Positions 1 to 8,400 of a stretch of DNA of 64,000 nucleotides are shown in pieces (position 1 is the first letter of the stretch; each line of letters starts with the position of its first letter). Below the pieces are notes generated by a model. It saw only the letters and a program-made list of their open reading frames with translations. It ran no database searches and was not told where the DNA came from. Where the stretch lies: assembly GCA_030247855.1 (NCBI GenBank), contig JAPDRN010000114.1:7780-71779 (forward strand). Reading direction: 5' to 3'. The position numbers were made by a program, and so were the translations under genes. This stretch comes from Knufia peltigerae. Its lineage: Eukaryota > Ascomycota > Eurotiomycetes > Chaetothyriales > Trichomeriaceae.

Positions 1-87
1 CACGCGTGGGAGACCCCGCTGACGGTCACCGGCAGCCTGCTGCTGGCCGCCACCCACATCTGGAACGCGCGGCACCGGCACCAATAG
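1..87 (+). CDS. C-terminal end of a membrane protein, possibly MerC-like (partial)
   Basis: The window opens inside a reading frame that runs in frame 1 to a TAG stop. The 28 visible residues form one hydrophobic stretch (TVTGSLLLAATHIW) followed by a short basic, His-rich tail. This resembles the last helix and tail of small MerC-type membrane proteins, and the next genes concern metal efflux, which fits. The identification rests on very little sequence and is tentative. The start lies outside the window. Confidence 0.5.
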   Translation, partial: HAWETPLTVTGSLLLAATHIWNARHRHQ

Positions 88-97
88 CGCCGCAGGG

Positions 98-173
98 GTA
101 GTGCCGGCCGCTGGCCGGCAACCTCATGAACTCCGGAAGCAACATGCAGTTGCCGGCCAGCGGCCGGCACTAC
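98..173. repeat. SMAG/REP pair in inverted orientation
   Basis: Two copies of the GTAG-headed palindrome (GTAGTGCCGGCCGCTGGCCG and onwards) lie head to head at 98-120 and 151-173, separated by 30 bases. Together they can fold into one long hairpin. This is the family called SMAG in Stenotrophomonas maltophilia. It sits between two convergently read genes, where it could act as a bidirectional terminator or mRNA stabiliser; that role is inferred. Confidence 0.9.
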
Positions 174-177
174 CCGG

Positions 178-462
178 CTATTTGCCGTAACGCCGCAGCA
201 GCTCCACCAGCACCTCGGCTTCGGCCGCCCGCTGGGCCGGGTCTTCCGCGCCCACCACGTGTTCCTGCAGGTGCTCGTGCAGCAGTTCCATCAACAGGCT
301 ATGGGCAGCGCCACGCACGGCGGCCACCTGCACCAGCACGTCGGCGCAGTCGCCTGCCTCGCTCTCGGGCGTGTTCAGCGCCTGCTCCAACGCCGCCACC
401 TGGCCGCCGATGCGACGGACCCGGGTCAACAGCTGCTTTCGATTTCTGTGTACATGGGCCAT
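178..462 (-). CDS. dmeR: RcnR/CsoR-family metal-sensing repressor, DmeR-like
   Basis: A 94-residue all-helical repressor of the FrmR/RcnR/CsoR family. It opens MAHVHRNRKQLLTRVRRI and continues with GGQVAALEQAL. Family alignment places His3, Cys39, His64 and His68 at the ligand positions that RcnR uses for Ni/Co (His3, Cys35, His60, His64), so a nickel/cobalt-type sensor is more likely than a formaldehyde or copper one. The start at 462 is chosen over an upstream ATG at 498 because the family begins at this Met and the longer version would run through the operator. It is divergent from a CDF efflux gene, matching the dmeRF arrangement. Expected role: DNA-bound repressor released by metal. Confidence 0.85.
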   Translation of the reverse strand: MAHVHRNRKQLLTRVRRIGGQVAALEQALNTPESEAGDCADVLVQVAAVRGAAHSLLMELLHEHLQEHVVGAEDPAQRAAEAEVLVELLRRYGK

Positions 463-473
463 GGCGGGATCAT

Positions 474-490
474 ATACCCTACGGGGGTAT
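474..490. promoter_or_regulatory. Candidate operator of the DmeR/RcnR-type repressor
   Basis: An inverted repeat ATACCC-TACGG-GGGTAT lies in the 50-base divergent gap between the regulator and efflux genes. A G/C tract flanked by AT-rich arms is the typical site of RcnR and CsoR family repressors. Its position would let one bound tetramer silence both promoters. Binding is inferred. Confidence 0.65.
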
Positions 491-512
491 CCATCCAAGA
501 CTGACCGCCGCC

Positions 513-1481
513 ATGCACCTGGACGCCCTCGCCGCCGCCCGCCGCCACGAACACCGCTTCGACGACGGCAACCCGCTGGCCGAACGCAATACCCGTCGCG
601 CGATGTGGCTGACCGTCAGCATGATGCTGGTCGAGATCGTCGGTGGCTGGTGGTTCAACTCCATGGCCGTGCTCGCCGACGGTTGGCACATGAGCTCGCA
701 CGCATTGGCGCTGGGCCTTTCGGTGTTCGCCTATCGCTGTGCACGCCGCTATGCACACGACCCGCGCTTTGCCTTCGGCACCTGGAAGATCGAGATCCTG
801 GCCGGCTACACCAGTGCCATCGCCCTGCTTGGCGTTGCGGCGCTGATGGCCGTGCAATCGCTGGAACGGCTGTGGGTGCCCGGGCCCATCCACTACAACC
901 AAGCCATCGCCATCGCCGCGGTCGGCCTGGGTGTGAACCTGCTGTGTGCGTGGTGGCTGCACGACAGCCCGGGCCACGCGCATCACCATCATGGCCACGG
1001 ACACGACCATGGCGATCATGGGCATGACCACGATCACGGCCATTCCCACGGTCACGACCTCAATCTGCGTTCGGCCTACGTGCACGTGCTGGCCGACGCC
1101 GCCACCTCGGTGCTTGCCATCGTCGCCCTGCTGGGCGGCAAGCTGCTCGGCCTGACCTGGCTGGATCCAGTGATGGGCCTGGTCGGCGCGGTGCTGGTCA
1201 CCGTATGGGCAATCGGCCTGCTGCGCGACAGCGGCCGCATCCTGCTGGACGCGCAGATGGATGCGCCGGTGGTGGCCGAGGTACGCGAAGTGATCGAGCA
1301 GGGTCCGTGGCCGGCACGCTTGGCCGACCTGCACGTGTGGCAGGTGGGGCGCGGTAAGTACGCCGTCACCGCCAGCGTGGTCACCAGTGACGCCACGCTC
1401 GATCCGGACACCGTACGTCAAGCGCTGGCGATCCACGAAGAACTGGTGCACATCACGGTGGAGATCCACCGCAGCCGCTGA
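513..1481 (+). CDS. dmeF: Cation diffusion facilitator efflux protein, DmeF type (Co/Ni/Zn)
   Basis: A 322-residue inner-membrane CDF antiporter. The N-terminal half has the CDF signature LADGWHMSSHALAL with the Asp/His metal site of TM2, and TM5 carries HVLADAATS with the matching pair. Between TM4 and TM5 is a very His-rich loop of about 35 residues (HHHHGHGHDHGDHGHDHDHG), characteristic of DmeF. The C-terminal cytoplasmic domain ends in LADLHVWQVG. Start 513 follows the operator, and an upstream in-frame start at 126 would run through the regulator gene. It exports divalent metal in exchange for protons and should be induced when the neighbouring repressor binds metal. Confidence 0.9.
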   Translation: MHLDALAAARRHEHRFDDGNPLAERNTRRAMWLTVSMMLVEIVGGWWFNSMAVLADGWHMSSHALALGLSVFAYRCARRYAHDPRFAFGTWKIEILAGYTSAIALLGVAALMAVQSLERLWVPGPIHYNQAIAIAAVGLGVNLLCAWWLHDSPGHAHHHHGHGHDHGDHGHDHDHGHSHGHDLNLRSAYVHVLADAATSVLAIVALLGGKLLGLTWLDPVMGLVGAVLVTVWAIGLLRDSGRILLDAQMDAPVVAEVREVIEQGPWPARLADLHVWQVGRGKYAVTASVVTSDATLDPDTVRQALAIHEELVHITVEIHRSR

Positions 1482-1573
1482 GGTCAGCAGGGCGCCGGTT
1501 CTTGCCGAAAATCTGTACCGGCCATCGCCGCGAGCTGCCTACACTGGCCGCACCTGCCCCGTCGGGACATCCC

Positions 1574-1990
1574 ATGCGCGCGCTCCGCCTGCTGCTGCCC
1601 GGTGCCCTCCTGCTGCTGGTGGCCTGTTCCGGTGACACCCAGCTGCCGTTCTCCTCCGACCCGATGCTCGGCTGCTTCGCCACCAGCCCGCGCAAGTCCG
1701 CCGAGTTCCGCATCGAAAAGGAAGGAGGCCAGTACTTCGTGTCGTTCGAGCGCGACGGCCAATGGCAGCGCGAACCCAATGCGCTGTACAAGGCCAGCCG
1801 CAGCAACATCCAGCAGTACTTCCGCGATGACGCTGACCAGATCGACAGCGCGCTGATCCGGATGGCCGGCGGCTTCGGCATCTTCCACGTCAAGGACGGC
1901 GCCACGTTGAAGGCCCGGGCACGCGACAGCGACTACATGGCGCTGCTGCTGATCGGGGCGGGGCCGGTGTATGCGGTGAAGTGCCAGTAG
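1574..1990 (+). CDS. Small predicted lipoprotein of unknown function
   Basis: A 138-residue protein starting MRALRLLLPGALLLLVACSG, a signal peptide with lipobox LVAC, so the mature protein should be lipid-anchored at Cys18. The rest is soluble and polar (KSAEFRIEKEGGQYFVSFER) and ends GAGPVYAVKCQ. The start at 1574 was preferred to 1502 because it begins right at the signal peptide. No family is recognised. It reads away from dmeF with a 92-base gap and is probably transcribed separately. Confidence 0.8.
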   Translation: MRALRLLLPGALLLLVACSGDTQLPFSSDPMLGCFATSPRKSAEFRIEKEGGQYFVSFERDGQWQREPNALYKASRSNIQQYFRDDADQIDSALIRMAGGFGIFHVKDGATLKARARDSDYMALLLIGAGPVYAVKCQ

Positions 1991-2065
1991 CGGCCAGATT
2001 GCAATTCTCCCCATGGCGTCAATGATGCCGCTGGCACACGCTGCCGGTTTCGAGGAGGAATATCC

Positions 2066-2393
2066 ATGCTCTCTCTTCTCCTGCTGGCCGCTGGCACCGC
2101 AAAGACCCAGGGTGCCTACGACGAGGCGCGTGAGACCGATGACGGCAAGGTCGTGGTGATGCGCACCTTCAACTGGGAAATCGAAGGGGAACGCGCCAAG
2201 CGTGTAACCGTGCACTGGTTGCTGCAGGAAGACGGCAGCATGCGCTACGACTTCGACCGGCAGCCAGCCAGCCGCCACCCAGGATGCCCATCGCCGTTCG
2301 TGCGCGTTGCAGGGCATGCAGCCCTCACGAGGCGTCGGCATGATCTCAGGAGAAGGAACCATCCACGGATTCAGCTGCACCGACCTGCGGTAG
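2066..2393 (+). pseudogene. Small unknown protein gene, frameshifted at a tetranucleotide repeat
   Basis: The frame opened by the ATG at 2066 (after a clear GAGGAGG) gives a natural-looking protein up to QEDGSMRYDFDRQ. It then turns into arginine/proline-rich nonsense to 2515. From about 2262 the +1 frame carries the better sequence, ending GEGTIHGFSCTDLR at a TAG at 2391-2393. At the switch lie three tandem copies of CAGC (2261-2272); two copies would keep a single frame throughout. This points to a 4-base slippage insertion, either real or an assembly error. No family is recognised. The product, if intact, would be about 107 residues. Confidence 0.65.
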
Positions 2394-2471
2394 CGCCGCG
2401 CCCATGCCCGGCTCGGCTGCACAGCGCCTGCGGTACCATGCCCTCCCCCGAGCCACCCTGCGCTACCCACC

Positions 2472-3314
2472 GTGCCCCATTACTCCGGCCCCCTGCTGAC
2501 CCGCGACAGCGCTGACACCCTGCGCCGTGCCCATGACAAGGGCACCACCGAATGGCAGGGCTCGCTCGATCTGGGGCGCAACGAAGCGGCGGTGCAGCTG
2601 GATGCCGAGGGTTTCACCTTCCGTGGCCAGCACTACCCGTGGCCGGGCAAGCTGAAGGACCGCACCCTGTACTACTGGGACGGCGAGGAGTTCTGCTCCA
2701 TCTCCCGCTTCAGCGGCTCGCTGATCAAGCTGGTGCCGACCGAGTGGGGCGCACCGACCTTCGAGATCGACGGCATCAAGATGCTGCCGACCTCCAAGCT
2801 GTCGCCGTTCGAGGACGCGCGCCGCAAGGTCGAACTGGTCGCCCCGGCCGGCAAGATCATCCTCGATACCTGCGGTGGCCTGGGTTATTTCGCCGCGTGC
2901 GCATTGGAGGCGAGTGTCGGCCAGATCCGCTCGTTCGAAAAGAACGCCGACGTGATGTGGCTGCGCACGCTCAATCCGTGGTCGCCCGATCCTGATTCAG
3001 CCGCCGCGGGCGGCCGCCTGCACTTCAGCCACGGCGACGTCTCGCAGCAGATCGAACAGGTGGCCAGCAACAGCGTCGACGCGATCCTGCACGACCCGCC
3101 GCGCTTCGGCATCGCCGGCGAACTGTACTCGCAGGTGTTCTACGACCACCTCGCCCGCGTCATCCGCAAGGGCGGCCGTCTCTTCCACTACACCGGCGCG
3201 CCAAACAAGCTGACCAGCGGCCGCGACGTGCCGCGCGAAGTGGCCAAGCGCCTGGAAAAGGCAGGCTTCAAGGCTGAGCTGGCGCTGGACGGCGTGCTGG
3301 CCGTCAAGCGCTGA
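2472..3314 (+). CDS. Class I SAM-dependent methyltransferase
   Basis: A 280-residue protein beginning at a GTG (MPHYSGPLLTRD). The N-terminal third is a small beta-rich domain. From about residue 120 there is a Rossmann methyltransferase core: motif I is KIILDTCGGLGYFAAC, followed by an acidic residue in FEKNADVMW, the HGDVS loop, and motif IV as AILHDPPRFGIAG. RKGGRLFHYTGAPN matches the late strand. This pattern recalls the COG2521-type predicted methyltransferases, whose substrate is uncertain. The gene stops three bases before the convergent deacetylase stop. I am confident of the fold, not the substrate. Confidence 0.8.
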   Translation: MPHYSGPLLTRDSADTLRRAHDKGTTEWQGSLDLGRNEAAVQLDAEGFTFRGQHYPWPGKLKDRTLYYWDGEEFCSISRFSGSLIKLVPTEWGAPTFEIDGIKMLPTSKLSPFEDARRKVELVAPAGKIILDTCGGLGYFAACALEASVGQIRSFEKNADVMWLRTLNPWSPDPDSAAAGGRLHFSHGDVSQQIEQVASNSVDAILHDPPRFGIAGELYSQVFYDHLARVIRKGGRLFHYTGAPNKLTSGRDVPREVAKRLEKAGFKAELALDGVLAVKR

Positions 3315-3317
3315 ACC

Positions 3318-4286
3318 TCACTCGCCTTCCACCTTGGCCAGCTTCATCACCCACTTCGGTACTTCCGGCTCGCCGGCGTAGAACGCCTTGGGCTTGTTCT
3401 CGGCCATCGCCCAGCGGTGCAGCCAGCTCGGCCCATAGCGACCACTGTAGCCCTCGGCGCCGCGCGCGTAGGCGGGGTCGCGCACGGCTTCTTGCAGCGA
3501 CACGAAGCGATAGCCACGGCGCTTGGTGGCCGCCACCAGCTCGGCGAACGTCGCCGCGTTGAGCTCGTTGGCATGCATCAACCACACCTGCGGCACCGCA
3601 TAGCCCAGCAGCGCCTGCGACTGCTGCTCGTAGTAATCCACCTTGTTCAGCATGTAAGGCACATAGCCCTTGCGCAGGCTCGCCAGCGTCGCCTCGCGCT
3701 GCGGTGAATCGGGCTGCTCGTTCATCACGTTGGCATAGGCGAAGGCCCACACCCACTCACCGTTGTCGACCGTCACCGGCGCAACGCGGTAGCCGTGCTG
3801 CTTGAAGAACACGTCCATCGCCACGCGATCTTCCGGCGTACGCCCCGCACGCAGATACGGATGACGCATCCACTGTGGCGTCTGCCCGCGTTCGGCCAAC
3901 AGCGGCCGCAACACCTGCTCGCCGCGCAGGAAATCCTGCTGGAACGCCGCTACGCCTTTGGCGTTGAGGTCCATGTGCGACCAAGTGTGGTTGCCCAACT
4001 CGTAGCCGGTATCCAGCCAGTCGCGCAGCATCTGCACGCGCGCCGGCTGCACCTGGCCATCCACTTCCAGCTTGTTTTCGTTGACGAAGCCCACCACCGG
4101 CACATCGGCCTGGCGCAGCTGCGCCATCAGTGCGGCATGGCGTGCCTGCAGATCGGCCGGCACGATCTCATCCAGGCGCGCCCAGGGCAGATCGTCGATG
4201 GTCACCGCGATGCGCCGATCGACTTCGGCAGCGTGGACGGTCAGGGACAGCAGCAGCAAGGGCAGTGCATGCAGCAATGAACGCAT
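3318..4286 (-). CDS. Secreted polysaccharide deacetylase family protein
   Basis: A 322-residue protein with an N-terminal signal peptide (MRSLLHALPLLLLSLTVHA), so exported. NodB-fold motifs are in order: RIAVTIDDLPW (motif 1, catalytic and metal Asp), GYELGNHTWSHMDL (motif 2, metal His pair), WMRHPYLRAG (motif 3, catalytic Arg) and VWLMHANELNA (motif 5, His). It should be a metal-dependent N- or O-deacetylase acting on a cell-wall or exported glycan. It is convergent with the methyltransferase gene and has no operon partner. Confidence 0.88.
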   Translation of the reverse strand: MRSLLHALPLLLLSLTVHAAEVDRRIAVTIDDLPWARLDEIVPADLQARHAALMAQLRQADVPVVGFVNENKLEVDGQVQPARVQMLRDWLDTGYELGNHTWSHMDLNAKGVAAFQQDFLRGEQVLRPLLAERGQTPQWMRHPYLRAGRTPEDRVAMDVFFKQHGYRVAPVTVDNGEWVWAFAYANVMNEQPDSPQREATLASLRKGYVPYMLNKVDYYEQQSQALLGYAVPQVWLMHANELNAATFAELVAATKRRGYRFVSLQEAVRDPAYARGAEGYSGRYGPSWLHRWAMAENKPKAFYAGEPEVPKWVMKLAKVEGE

Positions 4287-4368
4287 CAGGTCGGCCTTGG
4301 GAGAGAAGGTGTCCGCGACTCTAACCCAGCTTCTGGATATCGTCCCAGCCCCGCCTCCAGATTCGCCC

Positions 4369-5085
4369 TCACATCACAAGCATCATGAGTATCAGCGGGA
4401 CAATCAACAGCGGAATGACCGCAAGATCAACGCACGTCGACGCAAGCGATGACCCATAAAGCTCAACGTGTGCCGCTCTTCTATTGCGCCAGCCGACGAA
4501 ATTGGCGATTCCAAAAACAGCCAATAGCGCAGCAAACCACGGCGATACCACAACGCTCTCGACGAGTGCGCGGTGTTCAACACCATAGCGCTGGACCAAG
4601 CCGAACAGCACTCCTGCAATGCCATACAGGAACGCCGTTGATGACGTGGAAACGAGAAAGTACTTCCTGGGAATGACCGGCCCCGGCACCGAAAATCGCG
4701 CAACCACGCTCCGCGCCAGAAGGTAATAGCCGTGACGGATGTAGGAAGAAGCGACTACCATCACCAGGATCAGCAGCGCCGTTTCCCACTTCACCAGGCT
4801 GTTGAGAAGGTTCATGCGGCGATAGGCTGCTATCTCGCCAAGTGTCTCATTCAGTCGTGGAACCAGTTCAGTGGCGACGCCATCAAAAAACAGGATCATG
4901 GCATAGACCCAGATGCCTGCTGCCGCAAGGGGCAGCGCGACTGTACCGAATCGCGCCGATGCATAGCTCCTGCGGCTTTCCCCTGCTACAAAGTGCAGCG
5001 GCCGGCCGAACATCGGAAACGCCAGCAGAAGCAGATACTTGGCCACGCCAGTGCTGCGTGCCCATTTCCAAAGCGTTTGAATCAT
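4369..5085 (-). CDS. Integral membrane protein of unknown function
   Basis: A 238-residue protein, MIQTLWKWARSTGVAKYLLLL, with several hydrophobic segments (ALPLAAAGIWVYAMILFF, ALLILVMVVASSYI, FAALLAVFGIANFVGW, LAVIPLLIVPLILMMLVM). The start at 5085 has a good AGGAG behind it; a longer frame upstream would overlap the next gene and look unnatural. Base composition is a little lower in GC than the neighbours. No family is recognised. Confidence 0.7.
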   Translation of the reverse strand: MIQTLWKWARSTGVAKYLLLLAFPMFGRPLHFVAGESRRSYASARFGTVALPLAAAGIWVYAMILFFDGVATELVPRLNETLGEIAAYRRMNLLNSLVKWETALLILVMVVASSYIRHGYYLLARSVVARFSVPGPVIPRKYFLVSTSSTAFLYGIAGVLFGLVQRYGVEHRALVESVVVSPWFAALLAVFGIANFVGWRNRRAAHVELYGSSLASTCVDLAVIPLLIVPLILMMLVM

Positions 5086-5183
5086 TCCTGCTCCTGGTAT
5101 CGCAGTTTCGTTCTCGTTGAACATCAACACGCAGACAGTCTTCTGACCTGATGCAGCACGATTGCGGCATTCCGCAGGACGCG

Positions 5184-5852
5184 CTACACAGCCTTTCGGG
5201 TCTGTACCCTGTTGTAGCGCAGCTGCGAGGTGGTGCGCCACAGCCACACGCCAATCACCATCGCTGCCAGCAACAGCCCACACAGGATGATGGCCAACGC
5301 GTCAGGCGCGTGCGGCGGCATCAGGTCTGCCCTGGCGAAGAGCTGCAGCAACCATTGCCGCATCGAGGACGGCAGCGCATGTCCATCCGGTGCCAGATCT
5401 GTCATGCATGCTGCAGGCAGCGTAGTGGTGATGCCCGCCCAGACATGCTCATACAGCCGCAGCATCGCACTGGCCAGCAGCAGTGCCGCCGCATGCAGGG
5501 CAAGCAGGCCCCACGCGCTGCGGCGCAGCGATGCATCCACATGGCGCAGCCAGTGCACGCAGACCAGCAGCGTGCCCAGCAGGGCCAGCAGCAGCGTTGC
5601 CATCGGCAACCAGCACAGCGGCTGCCAGTCATCCAATGCGTCGGCACGCGCCAGCAGGTGCTCGGCCACGTGCAGGCGCGCGGCCGGATCGGTGCCGCCG
5701 CAGGCCAATGACAGTGGCTCCAGCAGCAGATCCACGCGGTGGTGGAAGTACCCTGCGGCCAGGCCAACCGACAGCAGCGCCACCACCTGCAGCAGGAACA
5801 GCATCAGGCCAGCGCCGAAGAAGCGCCCCAGGCGGGCAGTGAAGGCAGTCAT
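5184..5852 (-). CDS. Integral membrane protein of unknown function
   Basis: A 222-residue protein beginning MTAFTARLGRFFGAGLMLFL, with about four transmembrane helices: residues 10-35, a pair around 85-130 separated by VHWLRHVDASLRRS, and a last one near 190-210 (AIILCGLLLAAMVIGVWLW). It ends in a basic tail. It precedes another membrane-protein gene on the same strand with a 98-base gap and could be co-transcribed with it. No family is recognised. Confidence 0.7.
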   Translation of the reverse strand: MTAFTARLGRFFGAGLMLFLLQVVALLSVGLAAGYFHHRVDLLLEPLSLACGGTDPAARLHVAEHLLARADALDDWQPLCWLPMATLLLALLGTLLVCVHWLRHVDASLRRSAWGLLALHAAALLLASAMLRLYEHVWAGITTTLPAACMTDLAPDGHALPSSMRQWLLQLFARADLMPPHAPDALAIILCGLLLAAMVIGVWLWRTTSQLRYNRVQTRKAV

Positions 5853-5972
5853 CGGTGTATCCCCAGCGAGTGACGCGCATGCTAGCCAAGCCAACGGCCG
5901 CTGTCGGCTGGCAGATGCGACACCACCGTGAGAGATGCGCGATCATGTCCGCTGCATGCAGGAGTGTTGGCG

Positions 5973-6773
5973 ATGGTGGGACTGTATCTGTTCGTGCGTA
6001 CTGTGCTGCCCGTACTGCTGGGCAGCGCCGTTGCGATTGTCGGCGCGCGCGTGATCAACGCACGGCTGTCCCGTCTTCCAAGGCGTGAAATTCTCCTGCC
6101 CGATCAGAGCCTGCTGCCCAGCGCAGCCGCACAGCGACGCTATCGCCGCATGCTTCGCCGCAGACCCGGCCTGAAGCGCTTCACCCGGCCGCCCAAGGTG
6201 CCGCGAAGCTGGATCTGGCTGGCGGCCTTGGCGTTCATCGGCACGGTGAGTCTGACTGTCTACCTGATGCCTGACGGCCCGCGCTTCCAAGTGATGGTAG
6301 AGAGCGTCGTCGGCTATCCCTCCACCGTCATCGAGGTGCAGGTCCCCGCGGGGCACGAGCAGCTGTTGCTCGATGCCTGGGCACCGGTACTTCAGCAGAG
6401 CGCTCGCCCCATCTCCATGCGCTACCGCCAGACCCGCACCGGCAACCCGGTCGAGGTGCACGGGGTGCTGCCGGTGCAGGTGCGTCGCCAGGGCAGATTG
6501 CTGCAGGTAGCGACGGCACGCCCGATGGACGCGGCCGCGTTGCGCGAGGCCTTGCGCGCGTGCTCCGCCTCGTCCGATATCGCGCTGAACATCCAGCCGC
6601 GCACCGTCGCGCCGTGGCGGGAATGGGGTTGGCAGCCCCTTCCAGCACGCCTCACCAATCAGCGTCTCAACCGCGCGGCAGCTTCGCCGCCCACATGTTG
6701 TCCACCAGGTTCGGGTAACGGCGCCCACGCTCTTCCGCCCGCCGCCGCGCCGCCGCCTTCTGCCACTCCGTGA
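5973..6773 (+). CDS. Membrane-anchored protein of unknown function
   Basis: A 266-residue protein starting MVGLYLFVRTVLPVLLGSAV, 8 bases after AGGAG. It has a first membrane segment, a basic cytoplasmic stretch (RRYRRMLRRRPGLKRF), a second membrane segment (WIWLAALAFIGTVSLTVYLM) and a soluble domain from about residue 110 (VMVESVVGYPSTVIEVQVPAG). The last 35 residues are proline/alanine-rich and lie antisense to the small convergent gene at 6667-6837. The original stop may therefore have been lost. Function unknown. Confidence 0.6.
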   Translation: MVGLYLFVRTVLPVLLGSAVAIVGARVINARLSRLPRREILLPDQSLLPSAAAQRRYRRMLRRRPGLKRFTRPPKVPRSWIWLAALAFIGTVSLTVYLMPDGPRFQVMVESVVGYPSTVIEVQVPAGHEQLLLDAWAPVLQQSARPISMRYRQTRTGNPVEVHGVLPVQVRRQGRLLQVATARPMDAAALREALRACSASSDIALNIQPRTVAPWREWGWQPLPARLTNQRLNRAAASPPTCCPPGSGNGAHALPPAAAPPPSATP

Positions 6774-6837
6774 GCGGCTGCATCTTCTGGCCCTTGGGGT
6801 TGGGCTTCTTCCAGGGCGGGGTGCGGGCGGAGGGCAT
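6667..6837 (-). CDS. Small basic protein, 56 residues
   Basis: A short frame from ATG at 6837 to TGA at 6667 encodes a basic, Trp-containing protein: MPSARTPPWKKPNPKGQ at the start and YPNLVDNMWAAKLPRG at the end, with EWQKAAARRRAEERGRR between. The ordered start, central charged helix and ending look like a real small protein rather than noise. It overlaps the 3' end of the opposite-strand gene by 107 bases. Function unknown; possibly nucleic-acid binding given the charge. Confidence 0.6.
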   Translation of the reverse strand: MPSARTPPWKKPNPKGQKMQPLTEWQKAAARRRAEERGRRYPNLVDNMWAAKLPRG

Positions 6838-6861
6838 GTGCTGATGATGCTGTAGTCGGTG

Positions 6862-7674
6862 TTATTTCTTCAGGAATTCCAGCAGGGCCAGATTGAAGTC
6901 ATCGGCGTGGCTGGTGTTGCAGCCATGCGGCGCATTCCTCAGCACCACCACCTCGCTGCCGGCGATGGCCGCGTGCGTGCGCTGGCCAGAGCCCTCGAAC
7001 GGCACCGTGGCGTCGCTGTCACCGTGCAGCACCAGCGTCGGCACCGTCACCTTCTTCAGGTCGGCACGGAAATCGGTGGTGGCGAACGCCTTCATGCAGC
7101 CCAGCGCAGCGGTCTGGTCGGACTGATGGGCGAGTGCGATGGCGGCCTGGCGCTCGTCCTCGGTGACCATCAGCTTGCCGTCGGCACTGAAGAAATCACG
7201 CGTGAAGCCATCAAAGAACGCTTCCCGGTCTTTCTCCAGCCCCTGGCGCATCTCATCGGCCTTGTCCTGGGTCAGCGGCCCGTCCGGGTTGTCCGCGCCC
7301 TTCAACAGGTACGGCGGCACGGCCGAAGCGAACACCACGCTGTGCAGGCGATCCTCACCATGGTTGGCGATGTAGCGCGCCACCTCGCCACCACCCATCG
7401 AGAAGCCGACCAACGTGATATCGCGCAGGTCACGCTCGTCGATCAGGCCGGCCAGATCAGCGGCCAGAGTGTCGTACTCGTAGCCATCGGTGGGCTTTTC
7501 CGAGCGACCGAAACCGCGGCGGTCGTAACTGATCACGCGGTAGCCGGCATCCCTCAGCAATGGCACCTGGGCCTTCCATGATTCGGCCGACAACGGCCAG
7601 CCGTGGATCAGGATCACCGGCCGGCCGGTGCCGCCGGTGTCTTCAACGTGCAGGCGGACAGAGGTGGTAGGCAT
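6862..7674 (-). CDS. Alpha/beta hydrolase, chloroperoxidase/arylesterase-like
   Basis: A 270-residue cytoplasmic alpha/beta hydrolase beginning MPTTSVRLHVEDTGGTGRPV. It shows the oxyanion loop VILIHGWPLSAESW, the nucleophile elbow VGFSMGGGEVARY (Ser), the acid loop LVLHGDSDATVPF (Asp) and the histidine in APHGCNTSHADDF. Length and order match the non-heme chloroperoxidase/esterase group, which hydrolyses esters and can make peracids. The start at 7674 is where the family begins; the frame stays open upstream only as GC-rich noise. Divergent from an exported NTF2-like gene. Confidence 0.87.
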   Translation of the reverse strand: MPTTSVRLHVEDTGGTGRPVILIHGWPLSAESWKAQVPLLRDAGYRVISYDRRGFGRSEKPTDGYEYDTLAADLAGLIDERDLRDITLVGFSMGGGEVARYIANHGEDRLHSVVFASAVPPYLLKGADNPDGPLTQDKADEMRQGLEKDREAFFDGFTRDFFSADGKLMVTEDERQAAIALAHQSDQTAALGCMKAFATTDFRADLKKVTVPTLVLHGDSDATVPFEGSGQRTHAAIAGSEVVVLRNAPHGCNTSHADDFNLALLEFLKK

Positions 7675-7898
7675 GGGCGCTCCCGTGGGAAATGAGGAAC
7701 CCAGCCTAGGCACCCGCAAGGGAGCCGCCCGTGATGGAATCAGCTCAGGCCATGACATCGCGTACACGGGCACCGGGCTGCATCGGTTCGCACCCGCCAG
7801 TGCGGCATTGGTCGGACCCTGCCCCCGTTTCGTCAGCGACCGCTTACGGCGAGACAGCCCCCGTGCCAGTCTGCGCCGGTCCTCAACGGAGCCACGCC

Positions 7899-8378
7899 AT
7901 GCTGCTCGCCCTGCCCCTGCTCGCCGCCGCAGTCGCCGGCACCTCCGCCGCCAGCGACACCCTGCGCGAGCAGATCCGCGCGGCCGACACGCAGCTGTTC
8001 GCCGCGGCGTTCGATGCCTGCGATGCCGACAAGGCCGCCGCGATGGGCACCGAAGACATGGAGTTCTTCCATGACAAGGACGGCAAGTCCGCCAACAGCC
8101 GCGAGGACTTCCGCCGCAGCGTGGCCAACCTGTGCGACAACGCGCGCAAGGGAGGCTGGCACCTGCGGCGTGAGCTGGTGGAGAGCTCATTGCAGGTCTT
8201 TCCGCTGCAGGACGATCGCGCCCTGGAAATGGGCGATCACCGCTTCCATGAGCGCGGCACCGATGGCGTTGAACGCTGGACCGGCCAGGCCCGTTTCATC
8301 CAGGTCTGGCGCCGGGTGAACGGTCAATGGCAGGCCGAGCGCGTGATCAGTTACGACCACCGTCCGGCGGACAAGTGA
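7899..8378 (+). CDS. Exported NTF2/DUF4440-like protein
   Basis: A 159-residue protein starting MLLALPLLAAAVAGTSAASD, a signal peptide. The mature part reads as a SnoaL/NTF2-like fold: AAFDACDADKAAAMGTEDMEFFHDKDG near residues 35-60, then EDFRRSVANLCDN, and a final strand pair GQARFIQVWRRVNGQW and ERVISYDHRP. Such proteins are often called DUF4440 ketosteroid-isomerase-like. The activity is unknown. Start 7899 is chosen because it begins at the signal peptide and follows ACGGAGCC. Confidence 0.75.
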   Translation: MLLALPLLAAAVAGTSAASDTLREQIRAADTQLFAAAFDACDADKAAAMGTEDMEFFHDKDGKSANSREDFRRSVANLCDNARKGGWHLRRELVESSLQVFPLQDDRALEMGDHRFHERGTDGVERWTGQARFIQVWRRVNGQWQAERVISYDHRPADK

Positions 8379-8400
8379 TCGTCAGCGTCACAACTTCCGC

